Assembly: GCF_000310185.1 (NCBI RefSeq)
Contig: NZ_AMXD01000017.1
Coordinates: 1 to 44,422, forward strand
Source of the DNA: Thauera aminoaromatica S2
Lineage (GTDB): Bacteria > Pseudomonadota > Gammaproteobacteria > Burkholderiales > Rhodocyclaceae
Reading direction: 5' to 3'
Length of the DNA stretch: 44,422 bases
Shown here: positions 31,658-41,479 of the stretch, piece by piece
How the letters are laid out: the number at the start of each line of letters is the position of its first letter
Numbering within the stretch: position 1 is the stretch's first letter
Notes under the pieces: model-generated
The model's database searches: none
The model's input: only the letters and a program-made list of their open reading frames with translations
Told to the model about the DNA's origin: nothing
Position numbers and translations under genes: made by a program

Positions 31658-32692
31658 ATGTTCCGACTGCACGAGCTGGTCGATCGCCTGGGCGGCGAGA
31701 TCGCGGGAGACGGCGATGTCGCGGTTTCGCGCGTCGGCACGCTGGACAAGGCGGGGGAGGGCGATCTCGCCTTCCTTGCCAACCGCAAGTACCTGTCGCA
31801 GGTCGGCGAGTGTGCGGCAAGTGCGCTGATCGTCACGCCCGACCTGCGCGAGGCGCTGGCCGGGCGCAACCTGATCCTGACCGCCGACCCCTACCTGTAC
31901 TTCGCACGCGTCGCGCAGCTGTTCAATCCGCCCCCCGCGGCGCGTCCCGGTATCCATGCGCTCGCCGCGGTCGCCAGCACCCTGCCGGCCAGCGTGCAGG
32001 TGGGACCCGGCGCCTCGATCGAGGAAGACGTGGTGCTCGGCGAGGACGTGGTGATCGGGCCCAACTGCCACGTGGGGCGCGGCACTCGCATCGGGCGCGG
32101 CACCCGGCTCTATGCCAACGTCAGCATCTACCACGACTGCGTGATCGGCGAGGACTGCATCCTGCATTCGGGCGTGGTCATCGGCGCAGACGGCTTCGGC
32201 TTCGCGCGCGAGAAGTCCGGCGCCTGGGTCAAGATCCCGCAGACCGGCCGTGTGGTCCTCGGCAACGACGTCGAGATCGGCGCCAACACGACGGTGGACC
32301 GCGGTGCGCTCGACGACACCGTGATCGGCGATGGCGTCAAGCTCGACAACCTCATCCAGATCGCGCACAACGTGCGCGTGGGCGAGCACACGATCATGGC
32401 CGGCTGCGCCGGGGTCGCGGGCAGCGCCCGGATCGGCGCGCGCTGCATGATCGGCGGCCAGGCCGGCATCTCCGGACACCTGAGCATCGCCGACGACGTC
32501 GTGGTGTCGGCGTGGACCCTGGTCGCCAAGTCGATCGCCAAACCGGGCGTCTACACCGGCAACCTGCCGCTGCAGACGCATGGCGACTGGGTGAAGAACT
32601 TCTCCCACCTGCGCCACCTCGACGCGCTCGCCAGGCGCGTCCGCCAACTCGAACAAAACAGCGACGGTCCCGACGACCGCTCGCAGGGCTGA
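31658..32692 (+). CDS. lpxD: UDP-3-O-(3-hydroxyacyl)glucosamine N-acyltransferase LpxD
   Basis: LpxD adds the second hydroxyacyl chain to the lipid A precursor. The 344-residue protein has an N-terminal uridine-binding domain (about 1-100), then a left-handed beta helix of hexapeptide repeats (about 101-310; repeated I/V-G-x-x pattern) holding the catalytic histidine in IQIAHNVRVG (H237), and a C-terminal helix (LRHLDALARRVRQLEQ) that binds acyl carrier protein. It starts 13 bases after skp, and its stop is six bases before the fabZ ATG. Confidence 0.98.
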   Translation: MFRLHELVDRLGGEIAGDGDVAVSRVGTLDKAGEGDLAFLANRKYLSQVGECAASALIVTPDLREALAGRNLILTADPYLYFARVAQLFNPPPAARPGIHALAAVASTLPASVQVGPGASIEEDVVLGEDVVIGPNCHVGRGTRIGRGTRLYANVSIYHDCVIGEDCILHSGVVIGADGFGFAREKSGAWVKIPQTGRVVLGNDVEIGANTTVDRGALDDTVIGDGVKLDNLIQIAHNVRVGEHTIMAGCAGVAGSARIGARCMIGGQAGISGHLSIADDVVVSAWTLVAKSIAKPGVYTGNLPLQTHGDWVKNFSHLRHLDALARRVRQLEQNSDGPDDRSQG

Positions 32693-32698
32693 GCCATC

Positions 32699-33133
32699 AT
32701 GGACATCAAGGAAATCCTGCAGTACCTGCCGCACCGCTATCCCTTCCTGCTCGTCGATCGCATGCTGGAGATCGAACCGGGCGTGCGTGCGCGCGGGCTG
32801 AAGAACGTGACCATGAACGAGCCCTTCTTTCCGGGGCACTTCCCGCACCACCCGGTGATGCCGGGCGTGCTGATCATCGAGGCCATGGCCCAGGCTGCGG
32901 CGCTGCTGTCGTTCAAGAGCACCGGCGTGAAGCCCGACGACAACTCGGTGGTGTACTTCGCGGGCATCGACAACGCGCGCTTCAAGCGTCCGGTGGTGCC
33001 GGGCGACCAACTGATCTTCGACGTCGAGATCACCCACGCCAAGCGCAACATCTACAAGTACAAGGCACGTGCCAGCGTCGACGGCGAGCTCGCCGCCGAA
33101 GCCGAGCTGATGTGCGCGATCAAGACGCTATGA
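32699..33133 (+). CDS. fabZ: 3-hydroxyacyl-ACP dehydratase FabZ
   Basis: FabZ dehydrates 3-hydroxyacyl-ACP in fatty acid synthesis and so competes with LpxA/LpxD for the same hydroxyacyl-ACP pool. The 144-residue hot-dog protein begins [20 protein letters not shown] and has the active-site block [19 protein letters not shown]; by analogy with E. coli, the catalytic pair is H47 and E61. It is wedged between lpxD and lpxA, overlapping lpxA by four bases (ATGA). Confidence 0.99.
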   Translation: MDIKEILQYLPHRYPFLLVDRMLEIEPGVRARGLKNVTMNEPFFPGHFPHHPVMPGVLIIEAMAQAAALLSFKSTGVKPDDNSVVYFAGIDNARFKRPVVPGDQLIFDVEITHAKRNIYKYKARASVDGELAAEAELMCAIKTL

Positions 33134-33900
33134 TTCACCCGACCGCCATCGTCCATCCGGGTGCGAAGCTCGGCGCCAACGTCAGCGTCGGGGCCTATTC
33201 GCTGATCGGCGAGAACGTCGAGATCGGCGACGGCACGCGCATCGGCCCGCACGTCGTGGTCGAGGGCCACACCCGCATCGGCCGCGACAACGAGATCTTC
33301 CAGTTCTGTTCGATCGGCGCCAGCCCGCAAGACAAGAAGTACGACGCCGAGCCCACCCGGCTCGAGATCGGCGACCGCAACACGATCCGCGAATTTTGCT
33401 CGTTCAACGTCGGCACCAGCCAGGACGCGCACGTCACCCGCGTCGGCAACGACAACTGGATCATGGCCTACGTGCACATCGCGCACGACTGCCAGGTCGG
33501 CGACCACACCATCTTCGCCAACAACGCCACGCTCGCCGGCCATGTCCATGTGGGCGACTGGGCGATCCTCGGCGGCTTCACCGGGGTGCATCAGTTCTGC
33601 CGCGTCGGCGCGCACAGCTTCTGCGGTGTCGGTACCGTGCTGCTGCAGGATCTGCCGCCCTTCGTGACCGTGGCGGGCAACCCGGCCAAACCGCACGGCA
33701 TCAACAGCGAAGGCCTCAAGCGCCGCGGCTACAGTGCCGAGGGCATCGCCGCGATCAAACGCGCCTACCGCGCGCTCTACCGCAGCGGCCTCACGCTCGA
33801 CGAGGCGCGCCAGCGCGTCGCCGAGATCGCCGCCGGGCAGGCCGAGGCCGCGCCCTTCGCCGCCTTCATCGCGGACTCCGGTCGCGGCATCGTGCGCTGA
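33130..33900 (+). CDS. lpxA: UDP-N-acetylglucosamine O-acyltransferase LpxA
   Basis: LpxA performs the first step of lipid A synthesis, moving a hydroxyacyl chain to UDP-GlcNAc. The 256-residue trimeric enzyme consists of hexapeptide repeats forming a beta helix (about 1-185) followed by a helical tail ([20 protein letters not shown]). The catalytic His is H119 in [11 protein letters not shown]. The glycine-rich acyl-length ruler region lies around [13 protein letters not shown] (about 145-157). It begins inside the fabZ stop. Confidence 0.99.
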   Translation: MIHPTAIVHPGAKLGANVSVGAYSLIGENVEIGDGTRIGPHVVVEGHTRIGRDNEIFQFCSIGASPQDKKYDAEPTRLEIGDRNTIREFCSFNVGTSQDAHVTRVGNDNWIMAYVHIAHDCQVGDHTIFANNATLAGHVHVGDWAILGGFTGVHQFCRVGAHSFCGVGTVLLQDLPPFVTVAGNPAKPHGINSEGLKRRGYSAEGIAAIKRAYRALYRSGLTLDEARQRVAEIAAGQAEAAPFAAFIADSGRGIVR

Positions 33901-33940
33901 GCATGATCCGCTGCACGGCGCGGGCCGCGTCTCGAACGGC

Positions 33941-35098
33941 ATGAAGATCCGCATCGCCATGGTCGCCGGGGAGACCTCCGGCGACCTGCTCGCGAGCCAC
34001 CTGATCCGAGCGCTCCGCCGCCATCTGCCCGACGCGGAGTTCTTCGGCATCGGCGGGCCGAAGATGCAGGCCGAAGGCTTCGACGTGCGCTGGCCCTGCG
34101 AGCTGCTCGCGGTGCATGGCTACGTCGACGCGCTCAAGCGCTACCGCGAGCTCTCCGGCATCCGCCGCGCGCTGCTCGCGCAGATCCGCGCCGAGCGCCC
34201 CGATGCCTTCATCGGCGTGGATGCGCCCGATTTCAACCTGTGGCTCGAAGGCAAGGTGCGCGACGCCGGCATCCCGGCGATCCATTTCGTCGGCCCGTCG
34301 ATCTGGGCCTGGCGGGGCGGGCGGATCAAGCGCATCGCGCGCTCGGTGTCGCACATGCTGTGCCTCTTCCCCTTCGAGCCCGAGCTCTACGAGCGTGCCG
34401 GCGTGCCGGTGAGCTATGTCGGCCACCCGCTCGCCGACGAATTTCCGCTCGAGCCCGACCGCGCCGCTGCGCGCGAACGCCTCGGCATTCCTCTCGAGCG
34501 CGGCGTGGTGGCGATGCTGCCGGGGAGCCGGCAGTCCGAAGTGCGCAACCTGGCCGACATCTTCATCGGCACCGCGAAGACTTTGCACGAACGCGATCCG
34601 GAGCGCCTCTTCCTGGTCCCGCTGGCCACCCGCGAGACGCGCCAGATCTTCGAGGAGGCGCTGCACCGCAACGATGCGGGCGGGCTGCCGATCCGCATGC
34701 TGTTCGGTCACGCCGTCGAGGCGATGACCGCAGCCGACGTGGTGCTGGTGGCGAGTGGAACGGCAAGCCTGGAGGCGGCGCTGCTCAAGCGCCCGATGGT
34801 GATCACCTACCGCATCGGCAAGTGGCAGTACCGCCTCATGAAACGAATGGCCTACCTGCCCTGGGTGGGCCTGCCCAACATCCTGTGCGGCGAGACCGTG
34901 GTGCCGGAGCTTCTCCAGGACGAGGCCGACCCGGAACACCTTGCCGCCGCGATCGACGACTGGTTCGCCGACGATGCGCGGCGCGCGGCGGTCGCGGCGC
35001 GCTTCTCCGACCTGCATCGCACCCTCCGGCAGGACACCGCGCGGCGCGCCGCGGAGGCGATCCTGCCCTACCTCGACAAGGCGGGACCAAAGGCATGA
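33941..35098 (+). CDS. lpxB: Lipid-A-disaccharide synthase LpxB
   Basis: LpxB is a GT19 glycosyltransferase that condenses UDP-diacylglucosamine with lipid X to give the lipid A disaccharide. The 385-residue protein starts [20 protein letters not shown] and shows [26 protein letters not shown] (about 110-124), LPGSRQSEV (about 192-200) and the [17 protein letters not shown] stretch (about 270-286), all family landmarks. The ATG at 33941 is chosen because the conserved N-terminus begins there; the gap to lpxA is 40 bases. Its stop overlaps the rnhB ATG. Confidence 0.98.
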   Translation: MKIRIAMVAGETSGDLLASHLIRALRRHLPDAEFFGIGGPKMQAEGFDVRWPCELLAVHGYVDALKRYRELSGIRRALLAQIRAERPDAFIGVDAPDFNLWLEGKVRDAGIPAIHFVGPSIWAWRGGRIKRIARSVSHMLCLFPFEPELYERAGVPVSYVGHPLADEFPLEPDRAAARERLGIPLERGVVAMLPGSRQSEVRNLADIFIGTAKTLHERDPERLFLVPLATRETRQIFEEALHRNDAGGLPIRMLFGHAVEAMTAADVVLVASGTASLEAALLKRPMVITYRIGKWQYRLMKRMAYLPWVGLPNILCGETVVPELLQDEADPEHLAAAIDDWFADDARRAAVAARFSDLHRTLRQDTARRAAEAILPYLDKAGPKA

Positions 35099-35706
35099 AC
35101 GCCGAGCTGTTCGATCCCGGACTGCCGTCCTCCAGCCTGATCTGCGGGGTCGACGAGGCTGGCCGCGGGCCGCTGTGCGGGCCAGTGGTCGCCGCTGCGG
35201 TGATCCTCGATCCCGCACGCCCGATCGAAGGCCTGGCCGACTCCAAGAAGCTGAGCGAGGCCGCGCGCGAGCGCCTCGCACCGCTGATCCGCGCTCGCGC
35301 GCTGGCCTGGGCGGTGGCCGAGGCGAGCGTCGAGGAGATCGACCGCCTCAACATCCTGCACGCCACCATGCTGGCCATGCAGCGCGCGGTGATGGCGCTC
35401 GGGATCGCGCCGGCCGAGGTGCGCATCGACGGCAACCGCTGCCCCAAGCTGCCCTATCCGGCGCGGGCGATCGTCAAGGGCGACGCCACCGAGCCATCGA
35501 TCTCGGCGGCCTCCATCCTCGCCAAGACCGCACGCGATGCGGCCATGCGCGAGCTCGACGCGCAGTGGCCGCAGTACGGGCTGGCCGCTCACAAGGGCTA
35601 CCCGACCGCCGCCCACCTTGCGGCGCTCGCGGCGCACGGCGTGCAGGCCTTCCACCGGCGCAGCTTCGCGCCGGTGAAGAAGCTGCTCGAGCGCCGGGAT
35701 GAGTGA
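35095..35706 (+). CDS. rnhB: Ribonuclease HII
   Basis: RNase HII cuts RNA/DNA hybrids and single ribonucleotides in DNA. The 203-residue protein has the catalytic [15 protein letters not shown] (D20, E21), [14 protein letters not shown] (third acidic residue) and [16 protein letters not shown] (about 137-152, with the fourth). It overlaps lpxB by four bases upstream and the methyltransferase by eight bases downstream, so all three are one translational unit, as is usual behind lpxB. Confidence 0.98.
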   Translation: MNAELFDPGLPSSSLICGVDEAGRGPLCGPVVAAAVILDPARPIEGLADSKKLSEAARERLAPLIRARALAWAVAEASVEEIDRLNILHATMLAMQRAVMALGIAPAEVRIDGNRCPKLPYPARAIVKGDATEPSISAASILAKTARDAAMRELDAQWPQYGLAAHKGYPTAAHLAALAAHGVQAFHRRSFAPVKKLLERRDE

Positions 35707-36532
35707 GCCGCAGCTCAAGGCGCTGGCATCGCGTGACAACGCCTTCGTCAAGCGCCTGCATGCGCTCGCGCACTCGGCACGCGACCGCCGCAAGCTCGAC
35801 GAGACCGTGCTCGACGGCGCCCACCTGGTCGAATCCGCGCTCGCGGCGGGCGTGGCCTTGCGCGCGCTGGTGGTGTCGGAATCCGGCCTGCTGCGCGAGG
35901 AGCACCGCCGCCTGCTCGCGGCGGCGCCGGCAGAGGTGCCGCGCTACCGCCTGGGCGATGCCTTGTTCGCGCATGTCAGCCCGGTCGACAGCCCCGCCGG
36001 CTTGCTGGCCACCATCGCCATGCCGGCGAGCACGCCGAGCGCCCCGGGCGACGCCAGCCTGATCGTGGTCGACGGCGTGCAGGACCCCGGCAACCTCGGC
36101 AGCCTGCTGCGCACCGCGGCCGCGGCCGGCATCCGCCACGCGCTGCTCGGTGAGGGCTGCGCGCAGGCCTGGTCGCCGCGCGCGCTGCGTGCCGGCATGG
36201 GCGCGCAGTTCCTTGTCCGGATCGAGGAGGGCTGCGAACTGCTCGCCCGACTGGAGAGCTACCCGGGTCTGTGCCTGGCCACTGCCCTGCGCGAGGACGC
36301 CCACCAGCTCTACGAGCTCGACCTGCGCGGCCCGGTGGCCTGGCTTTTCGGGGCGGAAGGGCAGGGACTTTCCCCGGCCCTGCTGGCGCGTGCCGACGGC
36401 TGCGTGATCATCCCGATGGCGGCCGGCATCGAATCCCTCAACGTCGCCGCGGCCGCGGCGGTCTGTCTGTTCGAGCAGGCGCGTCAGCTCCGCGCCACGG
36501 GGACGATCCGAGGCGTGAATTTTCCTTCTTGA
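35699..36532 (+). CDS. SpoU/TrmH-family RNA 2'-O-methyltransferase
   Basis: A SPOUT methyltransferase, probably acting on rRNA or tRNA with S-adenosylmethionine. The 277-residue protein has an N-terminal substrate-binding domain (about 1-105) and the three knot motifs: [16 protein letters not shown] (125-140), [10 protein letters not shown] (217-226) and [18 protein letters not shown] (238-255). The exact target cannot be read from sequence; relatives behind rnhB are usually annotated only as RNA methyltransferase. It starts eight bases inside rnhB. A possible -35 (TTGACT) straddles its stop, so the next gene may have its own promoter. Confidence 0.92.
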   Translation: MSEPQLKALASRDNAFVKRLHALAHSARDRRKLDETVLDGAHLVESALAAGVALRALVVSESGLLREEHRRLLAAAPAEVPRYRLGDALFAHVSPVDSPAGLLATIAMPASTPSAPGDASLIVVDGVQDPGNLGSLLRTAAAAGIRHALLGEGCAQAWSPRALRAGMGAQFLVRIEEGCELLARLESYPGLCLATALREDAHQLYELDLRGPVAWLFGAEGQGLSPALLARADGCVIIPMAAGIESLNVAAAAAVCLFEQARQLRATGTIRGVNFPS

Positions 36533-36643
36533 CTCGGGCGCAGGCTTGCTTCCATGCTTTCCGCATTCCAAGCGGGGCACGGCGGACGCCGCGACAGACC
36601 CCGAGGACGAGACCAGGGGTGGTAGCGCCCCGCGAGGAGGATG

Positions 36644-37156
36644 ATGGAAAAGTACGCCAAGACACCCAAGGGACAGGACGAGATCGCGCATCGCACGCAC
36701 GGCCTCGGGCTGCGCGCCCGCCGCCTGCTGATCCTGGTCGATGGACAGCGCAGCGTCGAGGATCTGTGTGCCCTTACCGGCGACGCGAAGATTGCGGCTG
36801 CGCTCGGAGAACTCGCCGACGCAGGGTTCATCGCGCCTAGCGCCGGGATGACCGACCCGCCCGAAGCCAGCATACGCGAAGGACAGCCGGCGGCAGGCGC
36901 GGCGCCGGTCGCGCGGGCGCACACCGGCCACACCGCCAGCCTGCCGCTCGCGCGCGACTTCATGATCAACACCCTGCGCACCTTCCACGGCCCCTACGGC
37001 AAGCTCGGCCTGGTCAAGCGTGTCCATGCGACCCGGAGCAGCAGCGAACTGCGCGCGCTGATCGCCGAATGGAAGGAGTCGATCGACGAGTCACGCCTCG
37101 GCCGCAAGCGGGCGGACGAGCTGCTCGCGCTGCTGGAGGAGGTGCTGCCGGGCTGA
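36644..37156 (+). CDS. Hypothetical protein, possible winged-helix N-terminus (170 aa)
   Basis: Not a family I recognise. The soluble 170-residue protein has three visible parts: residues 1-65 form a helix-rich unit (TPKGQDEIAHRTHGLGLRAR, then LLILVDGQRSVEDLCAL and a closing helix), which reads like a small winged-helix or regulator domain; residues 66-100 are Ala/Pro-rich and probably flexible; residues 101-170 are helical (LPLARDFMINTLRTFHGPYG... ending ELLALLEEVLPG). There are two ATGs in frame (36641 and 36644). The second is better spaced from the GAGGAGG ribosome site. The 108-base gap before it holds a weak promoter candidate (TTGACT 36529-36534, CATGCT 36553-36558) and nothing else clear. 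A 72-base gap separates it from yaaA. Confidence 0.8.
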   Translation: MEKYAKTPKGQDEIAHRTHGLGLRARRLLILVDGQRSVEDLCALTGDAKIAAALGELADAGFIAPSAGMTDPPEASIREGQPAAGAAPVARAHTGHTASLPLARDFMINTLRTFHGPYGKLGLVKRVHATRSSSELRALIAEWKESIDESRLGRKRADELLALLEEVLPG

Positions 37157-37228
37157 AGGCGGTGTTGCGGGGCGATTCGCGTTAACATCCGGCCATCCGG
37201 CTCCGCGCCGACACAGCGAACAGAAGGC

Positions 37229-38014
37229 ATGATCCTCGTCATCTCCCCCGCCAAGGCGCTCGACTACGAGACGCCGATCACCGTCTCCACCTACACCCGG
37301 CCCGACTTCCTCGACGATTCCGCAGCGCTGATCGAGGTACTGCGCGAGAAATCGCCCGCCGAGATCGCCGAGCTGATGTCGCTCTCGGATCCACTCTCCA
37401 CGCTCAACGTGGCGCGCTACGCGAGCTGGTCGCGCCCATTCAGCCCCGACAATGCACGGCAGGCTCTGCTGGCCTTCAACGGCGACGTCTACGAGGGACT
37501 CGATGCGAGGAGCCTGACCGCGGACGAACTTGGCTGGGCGCAGGACCACCTGCGCATCCTCTCCGGCCTCTACGGCGTGCTGCGCCCGCTCGACCTGATG
37601 CAGGCCTACCGCCTGGAGATGGGCACCCGGCTGGCCAACCCGCGCGGCAAGAACCTCTACGAGTTCTGGGGCGAGCGCATCACCGACGCGCTCAACGGCC
37701 TGCTCGCGCGCGAGGAAGACGCCGGGCGCGAGCGTGTGCTGCTGAACCTCGCCTCCGACGAGTACTTCAAGTCGGTCAAGCCCAAGAAGCTGAAGGGGCG
37801 CATCGTCACCCCGGTGTTCGAGGACTGGAAGGGCGGGCGCTACAAGATCATCAGCTTCTACGCCAAGCGCGCGCGCGGGCTGATGAGCCGTTACGTCATC
37901 ACGAACCGCATCGACGAGGTCGACGCGCTGCAGGGCTTCGACGCCGAGGGCTACGCCTTCGCCGCCGACGCGTCCGATGCCGATACCCTGGTCTTCCGCC
38001 GTCGCGAGGAGTGA
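37229..38014 (+). CDS. yaaA: Peroxide stress protein YaaA (DUF328)
   Basis: YaaA lowers free intracellular iron and protects against hydrogen peroxide in E. coli, where it is under OxyR control. The 261-residue protein has the full family pattern: [14 protein letters not shown] at the start, [11 protein letters not shown] (about 84-94), [22 protein letters not shown] (about 111-132, split), [12 protein letters not shown] (about 172-183) and [13 protein letters not shown] (about 210-222). Its stop overlaps the GTG start of the carboxypeptidase gene (GTGA). I see no OxyR site, but the upstream gap is short. Note that the di-haem peroxidase-like cluster elsewhere in the window could also relate to peroxide, though the two are far apart. 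Confidence 0.96.
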   Translation: MILVISPAKALDYETPITVSTYTRPDFLDDSAALIEVLREKSPAEIAELMSLSDPLSTLNVARYASWSRPFSPDNARQALLAFNGDVYEGLDARSLTADELGWAQDHLRILSGLYGVLRPLDLMQAYRLEMGTRLANPRGKNLYEFWGERITDALNGLLAREEDAGRERVLLNLASDEYFKSVKPKKLKGRIVTPVFEDWKGGRYKIISFYAKRARGLMSRYVITNRIDEVDALQGFDAEGYAFAADASDADTLVFRRREE

Positions 38015-39156
38015 ACGTGCTGAAGATCAGCTCCAGCTTCGACTCCGGCGCGATCGAGGTCGTGCGCCTCGACGATCCGGCCGACATCCGCCTGCGCCTG
38101 CGCAAGGACAACGCCGCCGACTTCCACCAGTGGTTCCACTTCCGCCTGATGGGCGCGGCCGGCAAGCCGGTGCGCATGGTGTTCGAGAACGCCGCGGGCG
38201 CGGCCTATCCGGACGGATGGCGGGACTACCGCTGCGTCGCCTCCTACGACCGCCAGAACTGGTTCCGCATCGCCGGCACGCGCTACGAGGACGGGCAGCT
38301 GATCGTCGAGCACACGCCCGAGCGCGACAGCCTCTACTACGCCTACTTCGAGCCCTATTCGCACGAGCGTCACCTCGACCTGCTCGCGCGCGTCGAGCTC
38401 TCGCCCCACGCCCGCGTGCGCAACCTCGGCAGTACGGTGGATGGGCGGGACCTCGACGTGGTGACGGTCGGGCGCGACGCGCCGGGACGGGTGCCGGTGT
38501 GGATCATCGCGCGCCAGCATCCCGGCGAGACCATGGCGGAATGGTTCGTCGAGGGCCTCCTCGAGCGCCTGCTCGACAATGCCGACCCGGTCGCGCGCAA
38601 GGTGCGCGAGCACGCCGTGCTGCACATCGTGCCGAACATGAACCCGGACGGCGCGGTGCGCGGCAACCTGCGCACCAACGCCGCCGGGCGCAACCTCAAC
38701 CGCGAATGGCGCGCGCCCGACCCCGTCGCCAGCCCCGAGGTCTTCCTGGTGCGCGCGGAAATGGAGCGCACCGGCTGCGCGCTCTTCCTCGACATCCACG
38801 GCGACGAGTCGCTGCCCTACGTGTTCTTCTCCACCGCCGAGGAGGTGCCTGGCTTCACCGCCGCGGCGGCGGCCGCGCAGGCGCGCTTCGTCGAGACCCT
38901 CCTCATGGTCAGCCCCGACTTCCAGACGCAGGAGGGCTACAAGCCCGGCCGCTTCGGCGAGGAACTGCTGACGCTGGCGAGCAAGTGGGTCGCCAACCAG
39001 TTCGGCTGCGTGTCGCTGACCCTGGAGATGCCGTTCAAGGACAACATCATCCTGCCCGACGGCCACGTCGGTTGGAACGGTGCGCGCAGCAAGCGCCTGG
39101 GCGCGGCCATGCTCGATCCGATCCTGCGCCACCTGCGTGAGGGCGGCGAAGGCTGA
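38011..39156 (+). CDS. Cytosolic M14-family zinc carboxypeptidase
   Basis: A zinc peptidase of the M14 family, cytosolic (AGBL/CCP-like) subfamily: no signal peptide, an N-terminal beta-sandwich domain (about 1-125) and a catalytic carboxypeptidase domain (about 130-378). The zinc ligands are visible as HPGE (H170, E173) and H263 in LDIHGDE; NPDG (211-214) and GRNLNREW (226-233) bind substrate; E339 in LTLEMPFKD is the likely catalytic acid. Eukaryotic relatives shorten glutamate tails on tubulin; the bacterial substrate is unknown. The 381-residue protein starts with GTG overlapping the yaaA stop by four bases. Confidence 0.9.
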   Translation: MNVLKISSSFDSGAIEVVRLDDPADIRLRLRKDNAADFHQWFHFRLMGAAGKPVRMVFENAAGAAYPDGWRDYRCVASYDRQNWFRIAGTRYEDGQLIVEHTPERDSLYYAYFEPYSHERHLDLLARVELSPHARVRNLGSTVDGRDLDVVTVGRDAPGRVPVWIIARQHPGETMAEWFVEGLLERLLDNADPVARKVREHAVLHIVPNMNPDGAVRGNLRTNAAGRNLNREWRAPDPVASPEVFLVRAEMERTGCALFLDIHGDESLPYVFFSTAEEVPGFTAAAAAAQARFVETLLMVSPDFQTQEGYKPGRFGEELLTLASKWVANQFGCVSLTLEMPFKDNIILPDGHVGWNGARSKRLGAAMLDPILRHLREGGEG

Positions 39157-39218
39157 TCGGGAGGGGAGGCGGTGGCGAGTGGACGTGGCGGCGACGTGCA
39201 GCTGCGTCCCCGCTTCAC

Positions 39219-39236
39219 GGCCGCGAGGCCGCGGCC
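39219..39236. terminator. Hairpin between convergent M14 peptidase and hpnE
   Basis: GGCCGCG-AGGC-CGCGGCC is a perfect 7-base stem with a four-base loop, placed in the 96-base gap between two converging genes. There is no T-run on either strand, so intrinsic termination is uncertain. Confidence 0.35.
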
Positions 39237-39252
39237 GGATTCACCGAGCGGA

Positions 39253-40578
39253 TCAGGCCTTGTGCCCGATCTCGGCGAGGATCGCGGTCGCGCAGGCCAC
39301 ACCCGAGCGCACCGCGGATTCCAGCGTCGCGGGGTAGTCCGAATCCAGGTAATCGCCGGCCAGCCACAGTCCGGGCAGCGGGGTGCGGATGCCGGGGCGG
39401 AAGACGCCTGGCCGACACGCGAAAGTGGCGCGCTTTTCGACGATGACCTGCGACCACTCCGGGGCTGGCAGACGGCGACCGAGCTGGCGTTCGAGCTGGG
39501 CGTGCACCGCGAGGACGAGCTCGTCGCGCGCGAGCGCCTCGTGCGGGCCGTGGGCGCTGATCACGCACGAGAAGAGGCCCTCCGGCCCGCCGAGCTGGCC
39601 GCGGTCGAAGACCCACTGCGCCGGCCCGGCGGTGCTGCCCGAGGCCAGGCCGATCATCGGCTCGGGGAGCTGCTGGCCGCGTCCGAGGGCGAGATAGACG
39701 GACACGATCGGCTCGTGCTCGAGCGCGTCGATCTGCGCCACCAGGCGCTCGCAACCGCCGACGGAGGCGAGCAGCGCTCCGGCATGGTAGGGCGCGGTGG
39801 CCACCACCACGTGAGGCCAGGGGTGGCTGCCGGGGTCGCCGTCGAGGCGGTAGCCGCCGGCCACCCGTTCGACGGCCTCGATCGCGTTGCCGGTGCGCAG
39901 CCTGCCGCGGCGCACACCGATGTAGCGCGCCGCCGGCACCGGGAAGAGCTCGGACAGGTCGGTGCGCGGCAGCAGCAGCTCGCTGGCGGCGGCACCCGCA
40001 CCGAGGCTGTCGCGCAGCACGTTCGCGAAGACCTGGGCCGAGGCCGCGGCGGCCGGGGTGTTGAGCGCCGCCACGCACAGCGGCTCCCAGATCAGCTGGC
40101 ACAGGGTCGGAGTCTGGCGGGTCTCGGCGAGCAGGGCGTCGACCGTCATCCCCGGATCGGCCAGGCGGAAGCCGCGTCGCTTCAACCAGAGCATGAGGCG
40201 CAGCATCGCCAGGCGGTCGGCCCAGTGCAGCCCCTGCGCACGCAGCAACCCCACGGCGAGGTGGAAAGGCGCCGGCAGGGACGCGGCCTTCAGGTGCAGG
40301 CGGCCGGGGACGTGCAGGGTCAGCGGCAGGTGGGCGAGCTGCTTGGGCGACACGCCGGTGAGGCGCAGCAGGCGGGTAAGCTCGCTGTAGGCGCCGATCA
40401 GGATGTGCTGGCCGTTGTCCACCCGCCAGTGGTGGTCCTTGTGCACCACGCGGGCGCGTCCGCCCATGGTGTGCGAGCGTTCGAACACGGTGACATGCAC
40501 CCCGGCGCGGGCCAGCTCGACCCCGCAGGCGAGCCCGGCGTAGCCCGCGCCGATGATGGCGACGACCGGCACGCTCAT
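39253..40578 (-). CDS. hpnE: Hydroxysqualene dehydroxylase HpnE
   Basis: HpnE is a flavoprotein of the amine-oxidase/phytoene-desaturase type that reduces hydroxysqualene to squalene, completing the three-step route from farnesyl diphosphate. The 441-residue protein has the FAD Rossmann motif at the N-terminus (IIGAGYAGLACG, about 8-19) followed by FERSHTMGGRAR, DNGQHILIGAY (about 54-64), and the C-terminal FAD-binding segment LPGLWLAGDYLDSDYPATLE, split across about 402-421. It lies 67 bases downstream of hpnD, in the order hpnC-hpnD-hpnE. No squalene-hopene cyclase gene is present in the window. Confidence 0.93.
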   Translation of the reverse strand: MSVPVVAIIGAGYAGLACGVELARAGVHVTVFERSHTMGGRARVVHKDHHWRVDNGQHILIGAYSELTRLLRLTGVSPKQLAHLPLTLHVPGRLHLKAASLPAPFHLAVGLLRAQGLHWADRLAMLRLMLWLKRRGFRLADPGMTVDALLAETRQTPTLCQLIWEPLCVAALNTPAAAASAQVFANVLRDSLGAGAAASELLLPRTDLSELFPVPAARYIGVRRGRLRTGNAIEAVERVAGGYRLDGDPGSHPWPHVVVATAPYHAGALLASVGGCERLVAQIDALEHEPIVSVYLALGRGQQLPEPMIGLASGSTAGPAQWVFDRGQLGGPEGLFSCVISAHGPHEALARDELVLAVHAQLERQLGRRLPAPEWSQVIVEKRATFACRPGVFRPGIRTPLPGLWLAGDYLDSDYPATLESAVRSGVACATAILAEIGHKA

Positions 40579-40645
40579 GGCCGGAGGTTCCGGCTGCCGT
40601 GCCAGCTCGGTCCCGCGCGCTGGGTGCGCTTCCCTGCGGGCGTGC

Positions 40646-41479
40646 TCATGCGCGGAACCAGGTCGTGCCCGCGAGCCACACCTTGCGCAGCGGGGTCAGG
40701 GAGGTGCGGCGGTCGAGCACCAGGAAACCGTCGCGCGCGATTTCGCGCAGCAGGGTGCGGTAGATCGCCGCCATCACCAGGCCGGGGCGCTGCGCCTTGC
40801 GGTCGATCGCGGGCAACTGGGCGAAGGCCTGGTCGTAGAACTTCTCCGCGCGCTCGGCCTGGAAGGCCATGAGCTCGCGGAAGGCGTCGGAGTAGCGCGC
40901 CTCGAGGAGATCCTTGGCGGGCACGTTGAAGCGCTGCAGGTCCTCGATCGGCAGGTAGATGCGCCCGCGGCGGGCGTCCTCGCCGACGTCGCGGATGATG
41001 TTGGTGAGCTGGAAGGCCAGCCCGAGGTCGTGCGCATACTTGAGCGTCTGGCGGTCCTGGTAGCCGAAGATCTCGGCAGCGAGCAGGCCGACGACGCTGG
41101 CGACGCGGTAGCAGTAGAGCTGCAGGCCCTTGAAGTCGAGGTAGCGCGTCTGCGACAGGTCCATCGCCATGCCGTCGATGATCTCGAGCAGCTGCTCCTG
41201 CGGCAGGCGGAAGCCCTTCAGCACGTCCTTGAGCGCATGTCCGACAGGGTGGGTGGGCAGGCCGCCGTAGATGCGCCCGACCTCCTGGCGCCACCACTCG
41301 AGCTTGGTCTGCGCGAGCGAGAGGTCGTGGCATTCGTCGACCACGTCGTCCACCTCGCGGCAGAAAGCGTACAGGGCGGTGATCGCCTGGCGGCGCTCGG
41401 CGGGCAGGAACATGAAGCTGTAGTAGAAGCTCGAGCCGCTCTTGGCGGCCTTGTCCTGGCAGTAGTCGTGTGGATTCAT
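40646..41479 (-). CDS. hpnD: Presqualene diphosphate synthase HpnD
   Basis: HpnD joins two farnesyl diphosphates to presqualene diphosphate, the first step of the bacterial HpnCDE squalene pathway. The 277-residue all-helical protein has both aspartate-rich motifs: DDVVDE (44-49) and DVGED (164-168) in a NIIRDVGEDARRGRIYLP context. It is a member of the squalene/phytoene synthase family. Its N-terminus MNPHDYCQDKAAKSGSSFYY, with the ATG overlapping the hpnC stop (ATGA), fixes the start. Distinguished from HpnC by its tandem position and by the second motif being DVGED rather than DVAVD. Confidence 0.95.
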   Translation of the reverse strand: MNPHDYCQDKAAKSGSSFYYSFMFLPAERRQAITALYAFCREVDDVVDECHDLSLAQTKLEWWRQEVGRIYGGLPTHPVGHALKDVLKGFRLPQEQLLEIIDGMAMDLSQTRYLDFKGLQLYCYRVASVVGLLAAEIFGYQDRQTLKYAHDLGLAFQLTNIIRDVGEDARRGRIYLPIEDLQRFNVPAKDLLEARYSDAFRELMAFQAERAEKFYDQAFAQLPAIDRKAQRPGLVMAAIYRTLLREIARDGFLVLDRRTSLTPLRKVWLAGTTWFRA

